Shown here: piece by piece, positions 19,719 through 29,955 of the stretch
How positions within the stretch are numbered: position 1 is the stretch's first letter
How the letters are laid out: every line of letters begins with the position of its first letter
From: Mycobacterium gallinarum
Lineage (GTDB): Bacteria > Actinomycetota > Actinomycetes > Mycobacteriales > Mycobacteriaceae
Direction: 5' to 3'
Length of the DNA: 64,000 nt
Assembly (NCBI RefSeq): GCF_010726765.1
Contig: NZ_AP022601.1
Coordinates: forward strand, 6,026,008-6,090,007
The notes under the pieces: generated by a model
What the model saw: the letters and a program-made list of their open reading frames with translations, nothing else
Databases searched by the model: none
Told to the model about the DNA's origin: nothing
Translations under genes and position numbers: made by a program

Positions 19719-20930
19719 CTACTTCAGCTCGGACGACGACAGGCCCAGCAGCCGACGGGCAACCACCAGCTGCTGAATCTGCTGGGTGCCCTCGAAGATG
19801 TCGAGGATCTTGCTGTCGCGGGCCCACTTTTCCAGCAGCGTCTGCTCGGAATAGCCGACGGTGCCTGCCAATTCGACGGCCTTGAGCGTGATGTCACTGG
19901 CGACGCGGCCGGCCTTGGCCTTGCCCATCGACGCTTCCTTGGAGTTCGGGATGTTGTTGTCGGCCTGCCACGCCGAACGCACCATCAGTAGATACGCCGA
20001 CTCCCAATCGGACTCCATCCGCAGGAACTCGGCGGCGGGCGCGCTTTGCGCGTGCGAGGGCTTGTCGTAGGAGATCTCCACACCGGCTTCGGTGAGGATC
20101 TTGCGCAGCTCCTCGAGCGCGGCGCGCGCGATGCCGACGGCCATCGCGGCCACCACCGGACGGGTGTTGTCGAAGGTCTCCATGACGCCCGCGAAGCCCT
20201 TCTCGACCTCGACGTCCGGGCTGCCGAGCAGGTTTTCCTTCGGGATGCGCGCGTTGTCGAACCGGATGACGGCCGTGTCGGAGGCCTTGATGCCGAGCTT
20301 GTCCTCGAGGCGTTCGACGGTGACGCCGGGGTGTTCGCGCGGCACGATGAACGACTTGATCGCCGCGCGGCCCATCGACTTGTCCAGGGTCGCCCACACC
20401 ACGATGTGGGTGGCGCGCGATCCCGCGGTGACATAGATCTTCTCGCCGTTGATGACGTACTCGTCGCCGTCGAGCTTCGCCGTGGTCGTCACCGCGGCCG
20501 AGTCGGACCCGAAGCCCGGTTCGGTGATCGCCATCGCGGCCCATACGTCCTTGCCGAGCTTGTCGAGCTGTTCACGAGTCGCCACGCTGGAGATCGCGGC
20601 GTTGCCGAGGCCCTGGCGCGGCACCGACAACATCAATGCGACGTCGCCCCAACTGACTTCCATCACGTTGAGCACGGCCGACATGTTGGCGCCATTGTGG
20701 TTGACGTCTCTGGCTTCTCCGGCCGCGAACGCTTCGGCGCCCGCGAAGGCGATGGCGTTGGCGCCCGAGATACCCTCGAAGAGGGTGGCCAGCGTGTCGA
20801 GTTCGACCGGGTACTCGTGTTCCCGCAGATCCCATTTGCGTGAGATCGGCCGCAGCATCTCGGCGGCGCCGTTGTGCGCCATGTCGATCACTGCTTCGAG
20901 CTTCTTCGGCAGTTCCAGATTGATTGCCAT
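19719..20930 (-). CDS. fadE23: Acyl-CoA dehydrogenase (FadE23-like)
   Basis: This 403-residue acyl-CoA dehydrogenase has the substrate/FAD loop ITEPGFGSDSAAVTTTA, the strand DEYVINGEKIYVTAGSRATH, and the C-terminal segment LDIFEGTQQIQQLVVARRLL, where the Glu of FEGTQQ is the likely catalytic base or its neighbour. It follows fadE24 by 21 bases. In M. tuberculosis the two fadE genes are adjacent, and their products are thought to form a mixed alpha2beta2-type enzyme; their expression responds to isoniazid. Confidence 0.92.
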   Translation of the reverse strand: MAINLELPKKLEAVIDMAHNGAAEMLRPISRKWDLREHEYPVELDTLATLFEGISGANAIAFAGAEAFAAGEARDVNHNGANMSAVLNVMEVSWGDVALMLSVPRQGLGNAAISSVATREQLDKLGKDVWAAMAITEPGFGSDSAAVTTTAKLDGDEYVINGEKIYVTAGSRATHIVVWATLDKSMGRAAIKSFIVPREHPGVTVERLEDKLGIKASDTAVIRFDNARIPKENLLGSPDVEVEKGFAGVMETFDNTRPVVAAMAVGIARAALEELRKILTEAGVEISYDKPSHAQSAPAAEFLRMESDWESAYLLMVRSAWQADNNIPNSKEASMGKAKAGRVASDITLKAVELAGTVGYSEQTLLEKWARDSKILDIFEGTQQIQQLVVARRLLGLSSSELK

Positions 20931-20951
20931 GATTCGACTTTCGTTAGAAGA

Positions 20952-22349
20952 CTAGATAACGACGACACCCTCGGCGACACCGATCGCCCGCAGATCGCGG
21001 TACCAGCGTTCGACCGGGTGCTCCTTGGTGTAGCCGTGGCCACCGAGCAGTTGCACTCCATCGAGTCCGATCTGCATGCCCTTGTCGGCGCCGAGTCGCT
21101 TGGCCAGCGCAGCTTCCCGGGCGAACGGCAGACCCTGATCGGCGCGTGCGGCGCCGCGCCAGGTGATCAATCGCAGACCGTCGAGCTCGATCGCGATGTT
21201 GGCGCACATGAACGCGACCGCCTGCCGGTGCGCGATCGGTTCGCCGAATGCCTGCCGCTCCTTGACATATGGCACCACGTAGTCGAGCACCGCATGCGCC
21301 GTGCCGACCGAAAGCGACGCCCAGCCGAGGCGGGACAGCGCGATGGCCTCCGAATAGTCCTGATCGCTGGCTCCGTCCTCGCCAAGACGCGCGGACAGCG
21401 GGACGATGACGTTCTCCAGTTCGACCTGTCCGAGAGCCGCGGCCCGGATACCCATGCTCGGGTCCGCCTTGACGGATACCCCTTGCGACGACGATTCAAC
21501 GATGAACAGGGCTGGCTTGCCGTTGAGTTGTGCTGCCACAATGAATAATTCGGCGTCTGCGGCGGCGGGCACCAGTGACTTGACGCCGTCGAGGCGGTAG
21601 CCGCTCGGGGTGCGAACCGCCGTCGTCTTCAGCGAGGTCGGATCGAACAGGGGGCGCGGCTCGGAGATCGCCACGCACGCCTGCGGCACATTCTCGCCTG
21701 CGAACTCCTTCAGGTAGGTCGTCTGCTGGTCGGCGCTTCCCCAGTGGGTGAGAGCCGAGGCGACGCCTGCGGGGGCCAGGATCGGAAGCGCGAGACCCAT
21801 GTCGCCGTAGGCGAGAGCCTCGGCGACGAGCACGTTGGTGACCGCTGCGCGATGGGCGGCGATTCCGTCGAAGTCTTCGGGGACGTTGATCGCCGTGACA
21901 CCGAGTTCGGCGGCCTTGGCGACGAGATCGGGCGGATAGGTCGCGGACTCGTCGGCATCGCGGGCCGCGGGGCGCATCACTTCCTCGGCGAACTCGCCGA
22001 CCGTGTCGACGATCATCTGCTGCTCGTCGTCGGGCGTCAGGTCGAAGTAGTCCGAGCCGCTCTTCTTCAGCCTGGTGGGCCCACCCTGGGCGCCGGAGGC
22101 GCGCTTGAACTGACGGCTGGCCGCGCCGGCGACGGAGAACACCTGCTTCACGCCGTACTTGAGACCGCCGTTCAGCGGCTCGCGCAGTTTGTGGCGGTCG
22201 AGGAACTCCTGGCCGACCAGCGGTGTGACCAGTGCCAGCGCCACGTCTGTCGCGGTGCGCTTGTGCTTGCGCAGGCCGACCGCACTTTCGTTGCCTTTGC
22301 GCTTTCGCCGCGGTGCGGATCCATTGTTCGACGGCAGGGTATTGGTCAT
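20952..22349 (-). CDS. fadE24: Acyl-CoA dehydrogenase (FadE24-like)
   Basis: This 465-residue acyl-CoA dehydrogenase family protein has a basic N-terminal extension of about 100 residues (RRKRKG, LRKHKRTATD) before the dehydrogenase core (DDEQQMIVDTVGEFAEEVMRP). The usual C-terminal catalytic segment is diverged (GGHGYTKEHPVERWYRDL), which supports the non-catalytic partner role proposed for such paired FadE proteins. The start at MTNTLPSNNG was chosen; an ATG 33 bases upstream is also possible. Two operator-like repeats lie just upstream. Confidence 0.9.
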   Translation of the reverse strand: MTNTLPSNNGSAPRRKRKGNESAVGLRKHKRTATDVALALVTPLVGQEFLDRHKLREPLNGGLKYGVKQVFSVAGAASRQFKRASGAQGGPTRLKKSGSDYFDLTPDDEQQMIVDTVGEFAEEVMRPAARDADESATYPPDLVAKAAELGVTAINVPEDFDGIAAHRAAVTNVLVAEALAYGDMGLALPILAPAGVASALTHWGSADQQTTYLKEFAGENVPQACVAISEPRPLFDPTSLKTTAVRTPSGYRLDGVKSLVPAAADAELFIVAAQLNGKPALFIVESSSQGVSVKADPSMGIRAAALGQVELENVIVPLSARLGEDGASDQDYSEAIALSRLGWASLSVGTAHAVLDYVVPYVKERQAFGEPIAHRQAVAFMCANIAIELDGLRLITWRGAARADQGLPFAREAALAKRLGADKGMQIGLDGVQLLGGHGYTKEHPVERWYRDLRAIGVAEGVVVI

Positions 22350-22389
22350 GTCGACCGCCTCGCTTAGAAAATTGAAGTTCACATTTCCG

Positions 22390-22433
22390 GAACTGACTCC
22401 AGAGTAAGGTATGCGAACTGACTCACCAGTAAG
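22390..22433. promoter_or_regulatory. Tandem operator-like repeat upstream of fadE24
   Basis: Two copies of GAACTGACTC-N3-AGTAAG lie at 22390-22408 and 22415-22433, 25 bases apart start to start. Each holds an ACT-N4-AGT inverted repeat, the pattern of mycobacterial TetR/FadR-like sites. Both sit 40-85 bases upstream of the fadE24 start, so they probably control the fadE24-fadE23 operon. Confidence 0.6.
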
Positions 22434-22445
22434 TTCGGTGGGAAT

Positions 22446-22462
22446 GTTGTGTAGTTCACAAC
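22446..22462. promoter_or_regulatory. Perfect palindrome GTTGTG-N5-CACAAC
   Basis: This 17-base perfect inverted repeat lies immediately after the WS/DGAT stop and upstream of the fadE24 operator repeats. It may be a further operator or a small terminator for the upstream gene; without a T-run on the minus strand an operator seems more likely. Confidence 0.5.
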
Positions 22463-22463
22463 G

Positions 22464-23957
22464 TCAGACCGTGGCCAAGAGCTCGTCGAACGCGGCCTGC
22501 ATGCACTCGGCATAGTGCGCGGGGTCTGGTAGCGCGTCGCGGTCCGCGGTGACGCCCATCGAGACGGTTCCGTTGTAGCTGGCAATGACGTGGAACAGGT
22601 TCAAGCCCGCGATCAACGGCCCCAATCCGGTGACCCGAATCAGGCGTGCGCCGTTGAAATAGATCGGTTCTGCGGGTCCGGGCACATTGCTCAAGTTGGT
22701 GTTGGCGATCGGCGGACTGCTGAAGGGCAGCGCCGACGCCGCTTTGATGGTCAGGCCGAGCAGCGTGGTGGGAACGAGACCGACGAGCTCCATCAGCCGG
22801 TTGGTGTTGGACGTATCGGAGTTCTCACGGAACGCGGATGCCTCGGCCACGACCGAGACGAGCCGCTTGTGTGGATCCGACATAGTAGTCTGCAGCGACT
22901 GCAGTCTGCCGAACAACCGATTTCCGCCCGCCCCTTTCTCGCTGGAATCCCTTATCGACGCGGGGCACGCAGTGACGAGTGTCTCTTCCGGCAACTCGTC
23001 ATGGTCTTCGAGGTAGCGCCTCAACGCCCCGCCGACATATGCCACCGCGACGTCGTTGATCGTCGCCCCCGGCACGGTCGATTTGATGCGCTGGAAGTCG
23101 GCGAGGTCATGGAACCGAGCCTCGAAAACCCGGTGGGGAGAAGGGGACCCGTTGAACCGAGTGGTCGGGGCGAACAAGGACGGCGGGTCGCCACCGAGCG
23201 CCGCGGCGACGCCACCGGCAACCTTGGCGGGCAGCCCGGCGACCTGGCGGAACGCCTTCAGCGCACTTGGCACGACGACGCTGCCCGCGCGCATTGGATA
23301 CTGCGCGATATTGACCGCGGTCTTGGACACCAGAGTGGACGTTGACGGTAGTTCGTCTGGCTCCCAGGGTGTTTCGGGAGGTGCGGGGCGAGGACCGTCG
23401 GGTGCGAGATCGTGCAGGGCGGCCAGCAGCTCGACACTTTCCATGCCGTCGGCGGCGCAGTGGTGCAGTTTCACGCCGACCGCGAACGATCCAAGCGGGA
23501 CACCGGGCACCGCGTTGAGCCCCTCGATGACGGTCATCTCCCACGGTGGACGACGCAGATCGATCTGCCGAGCGTGGATGCGCGCGATCTGGATGCACAA
23601 CTGGCGCCAGTCTCCTGGCTGCGGCAACGCAATGTGGCGGACGTGGTACTCGAGATCGAAGTTCGGGTCGTCCACCCAATACGGCATGTGCAGGCCGCCG
23701 GGGAGTTCGGTCAGCCGCCGCCGAAAGGTCGGCGCGAGGTGCAACCGACTGTCGACCTCGTCGAGGATGCCTTTGAAGGTGACTCGCCCGCCGGGCGCCG
23801 TCGCCGGGTCGTAGATCAGCAGCATCTGGATCTGCATCGGAGTCTCGGGACGCTCGGCGCGCAACATCATGTCATCGGTCCAGCTCAGCTGCTGCACGGA
23901 TGCTCCCCTCTGAGCAGAATCGATCGACGCGACGGCGTCATCACATGATGACGCCAT
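22464..23957 (-). CDS. Wax ester synthase/diacylglycerol acyltransferase (WS/DGAT)
   Basis: This 497-residue acyltransferase makes triacylglycerol or wax ester from acyl-CoA. The catalytic motif HHxxxDG is seen as HHCAADG at about residue 165, and the second domain has the family segment NTNLSNVPGP. A GTG at 23897 giving VQQLSWTDDMML is a likely alternative start, since family members usually begin near that sequence. The gene lies 18 bases from hisN in the same direction. Confidence 0.92.
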   Translation of the reverse strand: MASSCDDAVASIDSAQRGASVQQLSWTDDMMLRAERPETPMQIQMLLIYDPATAPGGRVTFKGILDEVDSRLHLAPTFRRRLTELPGGLHMPYWVDDPNFDLEYHVRHIALPQPGDWRQLCIQIARIHARQIDLRRPPWEMTVIEGLNAVPGVPLGSFAVGVKLHHCAADGMESVELLAALHDLAPDGPRPAPPETPWEPDELPSTSTLVSKTAVNIAQYPMRAGSVVVPSALKAFRQVAGLPAKVAGGVAAALGGDPPSLFAPTTRFNGSPSPHRVFEARFHDLADFQRIKSTVPGATINDVAVAYVGGALRRYLEDHDELPEETLVTACPASIRDSSEKGAGGNRLFGRLQSLQTTMSDPHKRLVSVVAEASAFRENSDTSNTNRLMELVGLVPTTLLGLTIKAASALPFSSPPIANTNLSNVPGPAEPIYFNGARLIRVTGLGPLIAGLNLFHVIASYNGTVSMGVTADRDALPDPAHYAECMQAAFDELLATV

Positions 23958-23975
23958 TCGAACTCAGATATCGGG

Positions 23976-24752
23976 CTATCGAAGACGCGCGAGCACAGCG
24001 TCGTGCAGTTTCCCGTTGGTGGCGACAGCGCTTCCACCGTGAGGGCCAGGTTCCCCCGCGACGCTCGTGAACGTGCCGCCCGCCTCCCGCACCAGGATGT
24101 CGAGGGCCGCCAGGTCCCACAGCTTGACCTCCGGTTCGACGGCGATGTCCACGGCGCCCTCGGCGACCAAGCAGTAGGACCAGAAGTCGCCGTAGCCGCG
24201 AACCCGCCACACCTCGTCGGTGAGCTCCAGAAATCGTGGGCGCAGACCGTCCCACCCGGTGGTGAGGTCGGAGTACGTCAGGCTCGCCGAGGCGATGTCG
24301 TCGACGCCGGACACGGAGATGCGCCGCGTCTGCCCGCCGAACGACGTGAACGCGCCCTCGCCGCCGCCGGCCCACCAGCGCCGGTGCAGCGCGGGAGCGC
24401 TGACGACACCCACCACGGGCACGCCGTCGTCGAGCAACGCGATCAACGTGGCCCACACCGGAACGCCGCGGACGAAGTTCTTCGTACCGTCGATGGGGTC
24501 GACAACCCACTGGCGGCCGCTGAAAACCGCTGTGCCGCCGAACTCTTCACCGAGCACGACGTCGTCGGGCCGGTGCGCCGCCAGCGCCTCTCGGACCAGC
24601 TCCTCGACCGAGCGATCGGCGTCCGTCACGGGAGTGAGGTCGGGTTTTGTCTCGACCCGCAAATCCAGCGCGCCGAAACGAGCCAGCGTCTGCGCGTCGG
24701 CGGCGTCGGCCATTTGCAGCGCGAAGGCAAGGTCATCACCGACGGTCGTCAT
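23976..24752 (-). CDS. hisN: Histidinol-phosphatase (inositol-monophosphatase family, Rv3137-like)
   Basis: This 258-residue Mg-dependent phosphatase of the inositol-monophosphatase fold has metal-site motifs [21 protein letters not shown] and [17 protein letters not shown]. The neighbourhood (fadE24, fadE23, fadB4, nuo) matches Rv3137, the histidinol-phosphate phosphatase of M. tuberculosis, so the last dephosphorylation of histidine synthesis is the likely role. A generic inositol or sugar phosphatase activity cannot be excluded. Confidence 0.9.
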   Translation of the reverse strand: MTTVGDDLAFALQMADAADAQTLARFGALDLRVETKPDLTPVTDADRSVEELVREALAAHRPDDVVLGEEFGGTAVFSGRQWVVDPIDGTKNFVRGVPVWATLIALLDDGVPVVGVVSAPALHRRWWAGGGEGAFTSFGGQTRRISVSGVDDIASASLTYSDLTTGWDGLRPRFLELTDEVWRVRGYGDFWSYCLVAEGAVDIAVEPEVKLWDLAALDILVREAGGTFTSVAGEPGPHGGSAVATNGKLHDAVLARLR

Positions 24753-24775
24753 GCAACACGTCCTACCATGTCGGT

Positions 24776-25138
24776 GTGTGGGAAATCGCGATGGTCCTGG
24801 TCATGGTCGGGGTGCTCGTCGCCATCGCCGCCCCCTGGATCATGAGACGGCGCGGTGGGGGGAGCGACTGGGTGCAGGGCCAGCTGCTGGTCACCGGCGT
24901 CAGTCCGCGGCCGGAGGACGTCACCGGAGAGCAATTCGTGACGATCACCGGCGTCATCAACGGCCCGACGGTCAACGAACATGTGATCTATCAGCGCATG
25001 GCGGTCGACGTCGACCAGTGGCCGACGATGTCTACGTTGTTTCCCGTCGTGTACTCGCCCAAGAACCCCGACAACTGGCGATTCGCACCGACCGCGGCCC
25101 CGCCGCAGCCACCACCGCCGGGGCCCGAGATCTACTAG
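24776..25138 (+). CDS. Small membrane-anchored protein of unknown function
   Basis: This 120-residue protein has one N-terminal membrane segment (about residues 4-24, [20 protein letters not shown]) followed by a soluble region ending in a Pro-rich tail. GTG was taken as start because it sits directly before the membrane segment and outside the divergent hisN gene. I do not recognise the family. It is convergent with fprA, with only 5 bases between stops. Confidence 0.75.
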   Translation: MWEIAMVLVMVGVLVAIAAPWIMRRRGGGSDWVQGQLLVTGVSPRPEDVTGEQFVTITGVINGPTVNEHVIYQRMAVDVDQWPTMSTLFPVVYSPKNPDNWRFAPTAAPPQPPPPGPEIY

Positions 25139-25143
25139 CGGCT

Positions 25144-26520
25144 TCAACCGTGCGCGATGCGCAGCAGCTCCGCGACGCTGGTCACCTTCACCCGCGGCCT
25201 CCCGTGGGGCTCACCCGAGGTGCGCTCGTGTTCGTCGATCAGCTTCCAGTGGTCATCGGTGATCACCTTGGGCTGACGCTCGACCAGCCATTCCGCCAGC
25301 CGCTCGGCATGATCACTGCCGAAATCTGACAGCGACGCCGACGACAGGTCGGCGACCAACGTGTCGACGGTTTCCTGCGAGTCACTCTTGTTGCTCCCGA
25401 TGACTCCGGTGGGGCCTCGCTTGATCCAGCCGACGACGTACTCGTTACGACGGCCCTCGATGCGGCCATCGGTGTGCGGAATCGTGCCGTTGCGCTCGTG
25501 GAACGGCAGGCCTTCCAGCTTGACCCCGCGGTAGCCGACCGCGCGCACCACCAGCTGGGCAGGTACCTCCTCGCGTTCGCCGGTGTCCTTGGCGACGACG
25601 CGTCCGTCCTCTTCGACGAGTTCGTTGCGGCCCAGCACGATGGACTCGACCTTGTCGGTGCCCTTGATCTCGATCGGCGACGTGCGGAACCGGAACACGA
25701 TGCGGCGCTTGGCGCCCTTCGGTGTCTGCTCGCCGTATCCGCGCAACACCTTGATGTTGTTCTTGACGGTCTTGCCCGCGGCTTCCAGATCCTCGTCGGA
25801 GATATCGGCGAAGTCGGCGGGGTCGATGATCACGTCGACGTCGCCCAGGCCTTCGAGGTGGCCGAGTTCCCGCAGTTCCAGCGTGGTGAACGGGGCCTGC
25901 AGCGGACCGCGCCTGCCGATGATGAGGACCTCCTCGACGCCGCGGTCGTGCAGGGACTGCAGCGCGTGGTCGGCGATGTCGGTGGCAGCCAGCACGTCGG
26001 GGTCGGTCACCAGGATGCGTGCCACGTCCAGCGCGACGTTGCCGTTGCCGACCACCACGGCTCGCCCGGTCGACAGATCGGGTGCCATCTCCTCGAAGTG
26101 GGGGTGGGCGTTGTACCACCCCACGAAGTCGACGGCGGGAACGCTGCCGGGCAGATCCTCGCCGGGAATACCCAACGACCGATCGGACTGCGCGCCGACG
26201 GCGTAGATCACCGCGTCGTAGCGTTCGGCCAGCTCGGCAGCCTGCACGTGGTCCCCGACCACGATGTTGCCGAAGAACCGGAAACGGGGATCCAGCGCGG
26301 TCTTCTCGAACTGGGCGCTGATCGACTTGATCTTCGGGTGGTCGGGTGCGACGCCCGAGCGCACCAGCCCCCACGGCGTGGGCAGCATCTCCAGCATGTC
26401 GACGCGGACGTCCGCGTCGATTCCCTCTTTTTGCGAGGCGTCGGCGAATTTCAGAAGCGAAGCGGCAGCGAAGTAGCCCGAGGGGCCGGAGCCGACGATC
26501 GCCACGTGGTAGGGGCGCAT
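25144..26520 (-). CDS. fprA: NADPH-ferredoxin/adrenodoxin reductase FprA
   Basis: This 458-residue FAD enzyme passes electrons from NADPH to ferredoxins and P450s. It starts MRPYHVAIVGSGPSGYFAAA (FAD Rossmann), has ATPWGLVRSGVAPDH-type sequence (LPTPWGLVRSGVAPDHPKIK in two parts) and an NADP-binding VVGNGNVALDVARIL near residue 165. Length matches M. tuberculosis FprA (456). The frame remains open far upstream but that part is antisense to prfB. It is divergent from prfB across 162 bases. Confidence 0.96.
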   Translation of the reverse strand: MRPYHVAIVGSGPSGYFAAASLLKFADASQKEGIDADVRVDMLEMLPTPWGLVRSGVAPDHPKIKSISAQFEKTALDPRFRFFGNIVVGDHVQAAELAERYDAVIYAVGAQSDRSLGIPGEDLPGSVPAVDFVGWYNAHPHFEEMAPDLSTGRAVVVGNGNVALDVARILVTDPDVLAATDIADHALQSLHDRGVEEVLIIGRRGPLQAPFTTLELRELGHLEGLGDVDVIIDPADFADISDEDLEAAGKTVKNNIKVLRGYGEQTPKGAKRRIVFRFRTSPIEIKGTDKVESIVLGRNELVEEDGRVVAKDTGEREEVPAQLVVRAVGYRGVKLEGLPFHERNGTIPHTDGRIEGRRNEYVVGWIKRGPTGVIGSNKSDSQETVDTLVADLSSASLSDFGSDHAERLAEWLVERQPKVITDDHWKLIDEHERTSGEPHGRPRVKVTSVAELLRIAHG

Positions 26521-26682
26521 GAATACCTTTTGTTGAAGGTTGTTGCTGCCCGGCCGCGCGCAAGGGGCTGTCGCGTCGCGGCAGGGCTGGTTGCCATCTC
26601 CGATGCTAAAGGCGAACCCTGCCGAATTGCCGCCAGTCAGGGATAACAGTGTCGGGTTCTTCCACAGGTACCCTGAATTCCC

Positions 26683-27798
26683 GTGGATCCCGACCGGCAA
26701 GCCGATATCGCAGCACTCGACTCCACCCTGACGACGGTGGAGCGGGTGCTTGACGTCGACGGCCTGCGTGTCCGCATCGAGAAGCTCGAGCACGAGGCCT
26801 CTGACCCCAACCTGTGGGACGACCAGTCCCGGGCGCAGAAGGTCACCAGTGAGCTGTCCCACACCCAGGGCGAGCTGCGCCGCGTCGAGGAACTCCGGCA
26901 GCGCCTCGACGACCTGCCCGTGCTCTACGAGATGGCCGCCGAAGAAGAGGGGGCGGGCGCGGCGGAAGCCAAAGCCGAGGCCGACGCCGAACTCAAGAAG
27001 CTGCGCGAGGACCTCGAGGCGATAGAGGTCCGCACACTGCTGTCCGGCGAGTACGACTCGCGTGAGGCGCTGCTGAACATCCGCTCCGGCGCAGGCGGCG
27101 TCGACGCGGCGGACTGGGCCGAGATGTTGATGCGGATGTACGTGCGCTGGGCCGAACAGCACAACTACCCCGTCGAGGTGTTCGATACGTCCTACGCCGA
27201 AGAGGCGGGCATCAAGAGCGCAACGTTCGCGGTGCACGCGCCGTACGCGTACGGCACCTTGTCGGTGGAGCAGGGCACCCATCGACTGGTGCGCATCAGC
27301 CCGTTCGACAACCAGGGCAGGCGCCAAACGTCTTTCGCCGAAGTGGAAGTGCTGCCCGTCACCGAAACCACCGACCACATAGACATTCCCGAGGCCGACG
27401 TGCGCGTCGACGTCTACCGATCCAGCGGACCGGGCGGCCAATCGGTGAACACCACGGACTCGGCGGTTCGACTCACGCACATCCCGACCGGTATCGTGGT
27501 CACTTGCCAGAACGAGAAGTCGCAGTTGCAGAACAAGGTCTCGGCAATGCGGGTTCTTCAGGCAAAGTTATTGGAGCGCAAGCGTTTAGAAGAGCGCGCC
27601 GAGATGGACGCCTTGAAGGGCGACGGCGGAAGCTCGTGGGGAAATCAGATGCGCTCCTATGTTTTGCACCCGTATCAAATGGTAAAGGACTTGCGCACCG
27701 AGTACGAGGTCGGTAATCCGGCCGCGGTACTGGACGGTGATATCGACGGATTCCTCGAGGCCGGAATTCGTTGGCGCAATAGACGAGATGACGAATAG
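26683..27798 (+). CDS. prfB: Peptide chain release factor 2
   Basis: RF2 terminates translation at UGA and UAA. The 371-residue protein has the peptidyl-hydrolysis motif GPGGQSVN near residue 249 and the stop-codon-reading tripeptide SPF in [10 protein letters not shown]. The start is GTG. The E. coli-type programmed +1 frameshift with an early in-frame UGA is absent; the reading frame is continuous. It overlaps the next gene by 11 bases and heads the rightward prfB-mscS-ftsEX-smpB run. Confidence 0.97.
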   Translation: MDPDRQADIAALDSTLTTVERVLDVDGLRVRIEKLEHEASDPNLWDDQSRAQKVTSELSHTQGELRRVEELRQRLDDLPVLYEMAAEEEGAGAAEAKAEADAELKKLREDLEAIEVRTLLSGEYDSREALLNIRSGAGGVDAADWAEMLMRMYVRWAEQHNYPVEVFDTSYAEEAGIKSATFAVHAPYAYGTLSVEQGTHRLVRISPFDNQGRRQTSFAEVEVLPVTETTDHIDIPEADVRVDVYRSSGPGGQSVNTTDSAVRLTHIPTGIVVTCQNEKSQLQNKVSAMRVLQAKLLERKRLEERAEMDALKGDGGSSWGNQMRSYVLHPYQMVKDLRTEYEVGNPAAVLDGDIDGFLEAGIRWRNRRDDE

Positions 27799-28768
27799 CA
27801 ACCTGATCGCATTCGCCTTGGGAGACCGGTGGACCGGTTTCTGGCAGGGCACCATCGGCGTGTGGATCCTCGAGCGCGGCGTGCCGATCGCGCTCTACCT
27901 GATCGGCGGTCTGCTGGCCGCCAGGTTCATCAACTGGTCGGCGCGGCGAATCGTGAAGCGCATCGACGCCGAGTATCAGGAAAGCGACCAACTGGTGCGC
28001 ACCGAGAGTGCCAAGCACCGTCAAGCCGTCGCGTCGGTGATTTCCTGGGTGACGGTCGCGCTGCTCTTCGTCATCGTGATCATGCAGGTGACGTCGATCC
28101 TCGCGATCCCGATCGGCTCGCTCGTCGCGCCGGCTGCGGTGCTGGGCGCCGCGCTCGGCTTCGGCGCTCAACGCGTCGTCCAGGATCTGCTGTCGGGGTT
28201 CTTCATCATCACCGAGAAGCAGTACGGCTTCGGTGACCTGGTGTCGCTCACCGTCGCCGGTATCGCGCTGCCCGCGGAGGGCACCGTGGAGGACGTCACG
28301 CTTCGCGTCACCAAGCTGCGCTCCAGCGAGGGCGAGATGTTCACCATCCCCAACGGTCAAATCGTCAAGACGATCAACCTCTCCAAGGACTGGGCGCGCG
28401 CCGTCATCGACATCCCGGTGCCGACGTCGGCGGACCTCAACGTCGTCAACGATCTGCTCCACGGGGTCGCTGAAAAGGCGATGGAGGATCCCAGCCTGAG
28501 CGCGCTCCTCCTCGACGCGCCTCAGCTGATGGGTGTGGAGAGCATCGAACTGGACACCGTCAATCTGCGGATGGTGGCCCGCACCTTGCCGGGCAAGCAA
28601 TTCGAGGTGGGACGCCGCATACGTGTGCTGGTTGTCCGTGCGCTGCGGCGTGCTGGGATCGCGTCGCCCGCCGAAGGCGCGAAGCCGATGGTGGAGGCCA
28701 TCGTGCATCCGGCGACGACCGGCGGTGCGGAGGGCGAAACGCAGGGTCCGCCGGAGGACCGCAAATGA
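27788..28768 (+). CDS. MscS-family mechanosensitive channel
   Basis: This 326-residue membrane protein has three predicted membrane segments (about residues 25-48, 85-108 and 110-135), a TM3 motif [20 protein letters not shown] typical of MscS, and a cytoplasmic beta domain with [19 protein letters not shown]. The ATG of MTNSNLIAF was chosen; an in-frame start 51 bases upstream adds an unlikely leader inside prfB. Rv3104c holds this position in M. tuberculosis. Confidence 0.88.
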   Translation: MTNSNLIAFALGDRWTGFWQGTIGVWILERGVPIALYLIGGLLAARFINWSARRIVKRIDAEYQESDQLVRTESAKHRQAVASVISWVTVALLFVIVIMQVTSILAIPIGSLVAPAAVLGAALGFGAQRVVQDLLSGFFIITEKQYGFGDLVSLTVAGIALPAEGTVEDVTLRVTKLRSSEGEMFTIPNGQIVKTINLSKDWARAVIDIPVPTSADLNVVNDLLHGVAEKAMEDPSLSALLLDAPQLMGVESIELDTVNLRMVARTLPGKQFEVGRRIRVLVVRALRRAGIASPAEGAKPMVEAIVHPATTGGAEGETQGPPEDRK

Positions 28769-29229
28769 CATCGTGGTTGAAGGTCAAGCTCGGGGGCCGG
28801 ATCCGGGTCTCGACCGCGGTACTCATCGTCGCGTTCTTCGCGCTGTTCTGGGTGTATCACAACGTCGAACCCGCTCCGAAGCCCGAGCCGCCCGCGCCTG
28901 CGGTCGTGCCGCCCGGCTTCGTGCCCGACCCCAACTACACGTGGGTGCCACGCACCAACGTGCGACGGCCCAAGGAGACTTCCGAGTCCACGACCGCCAC
29001 CACAACGACCACGACACCGACCACCACCAGCCCGACGGATACCACCAGTCCGACGTCACCGACCTCACCGACGACGACCACCCCGACCACGCCTACGACC
29101 ACCGTCGTGGATCCCGACGGATTCGGGCCGCTGCCACCGACGACCCAGACGATCGTCACACCGACTCAGGTGAGCCCGGCACCGGCCGCGCCGGGCCCAG
29201 CCCCGGCGACCACGGCTCCGCAGAGCTAG
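28765..29229 (+). CDS. Thr/Pro-rich membrane-anchored protein (Rv3103c-like)
   Basis: This 154-residue protein has one N-terminal membrane anchor (about residues 17-33) and a long extracytoplasmic region of low complexity: runs of Thr with Pro and Ser between about residues 70 and 112, then a Pro/Ala/Thr tail. The composition suggests a flexible, possibly glycosylated stalk. It overlaps the mscS stop by 4 bases and precedes ftsE. Function is unknown; the location between a channel and FtsEX suggests an envelope role. Confidence 0.8.
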   Translation: MTSWLKVKLGGRIRVSTAVLIVAFFALFWVYHNVEPAPKPEPPAPAVVPPGFVPDPNYTWVPRTNVRRPKETSESTTATTTTTTPTTTSPTDTTSPTSPTSPTTTTPTTPTTTVVDPDGFGPLPPTTQTIVTPTQVSPAPAAPGPAPATTAPQS

Positions 29230-29265
29230 GCCCTCGGACAGACACCGCTACACTGGCGTGCCGTG

Positions 29266-29955
29266 ATGATCACCCTTGACCATGTCTCCAAGATGTATAA
29301 GTCGTCGGCGCGGCCCGCGCTCGACAATGTGTCGGTCAAGATCGACAAGGGTGAGTTCGTCTTCCTCATCGGCCCGTCAGGTTCGGGCAAGTCCACCTTC
29401 ATGCGGTTGTTGCTCGCCGAGGAGACTCCCTCCTCAGGCGACATCCGAGTGTCGAAATTTCACGTCAACAAGCTGGCCGGTCGCCACATCCCGGACCTGC
29501 GGCAGGTGCTGGGCTGCGTCTTCCAAGACTTCCGGCTGTTGCAGCAGAAGACGGTGTTCGAGAACGTCGCCTTCGCGCTGGAGGTCATCGGGAAGCGCTC
29601 AGAGGTGATCAACCGTGTGGTGCCCGATGTCTTGGAGATGGTCGGCCTGTCCGGCAAGGCCAACCGGCTGCCGACCGAGCTGTCCGGTGGTGAACAGCAG
29701 CGGGTGGCGATCGCCCGGGCGTTCGTCAACCGGCCGCTGGTGCTGCTTGCCGACGAGCCGACCGGCAACCTCGACCCTGAGACCAGCAAGGACATCATGG
29801 ACCTACTCGAGCGCATCAACCGCACCGGGACGACGGTGGTGATGGCAACCCACGACCACCACATCGTCGACTCGATGCGGCAGCGTGTCGTGGAGTTGGA
29901 ATTGGGCAGGCTGGTTCGCGATGAGCAGCGCGGCGTCTACGGAATGGATCGCTAG
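29266..29955 (+). CDS. ftsE: Cell division ATP-binding protein FtsE
   Basis: This 229-residue ABC ATPase works with FtsX to control peptidoglycan hydrolysis at division. Walker A is GPSGSGKST, the signature is [15 protein letters not shown], Walker B is [12 protein letters not shown], and the H-loop is [13 protein letters not shown] at 29266 gives the same length as M. tuberculosis FtsE; a GTG directly before it is also possible. The stop overlaps the ftsX GTG by one base. Confidence 0.97.
   Translation: MITLDHVSKMYKSSARPALDNVSVKIDKGEFVFLIGPSGSGKSTFMRLLLAEETPSSGDIRVSKFHVNKLAGRHIPDLRQVLGCVFQDFRLLQQKTVFENVAFALEVIGKRSEVINRVVPDVLEMVGLSGKANRLPTELSGGEQQRVAIARAFVNRPLVLLADEPTGNLDPETSKDIMDLLERINRTGTTVVMATHDHHIVDSMRQRVVELELGRLVRDEQRGVYGMDR

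Noticed and set aside
26521..27480. Very long N-terminal extension of fprA (about 320 residues)
   Set aside because: It is antisense to prfB; the FprA family begins at the MRPYHVAIVGSG start.
26683..27798. Possible programmed frameshift in prfB
   Set aside because: The frame is continuous from the GTG start with no early in-frame TGA and no Shine-Dalgarno-like slip site.
28985..29110. Thr-rich tract considered as a DNA tandem repeat
   Set aside because: The ACC/ACG codons vary irregularly; it is low-complexity protein coding rather than an exact repeat array.
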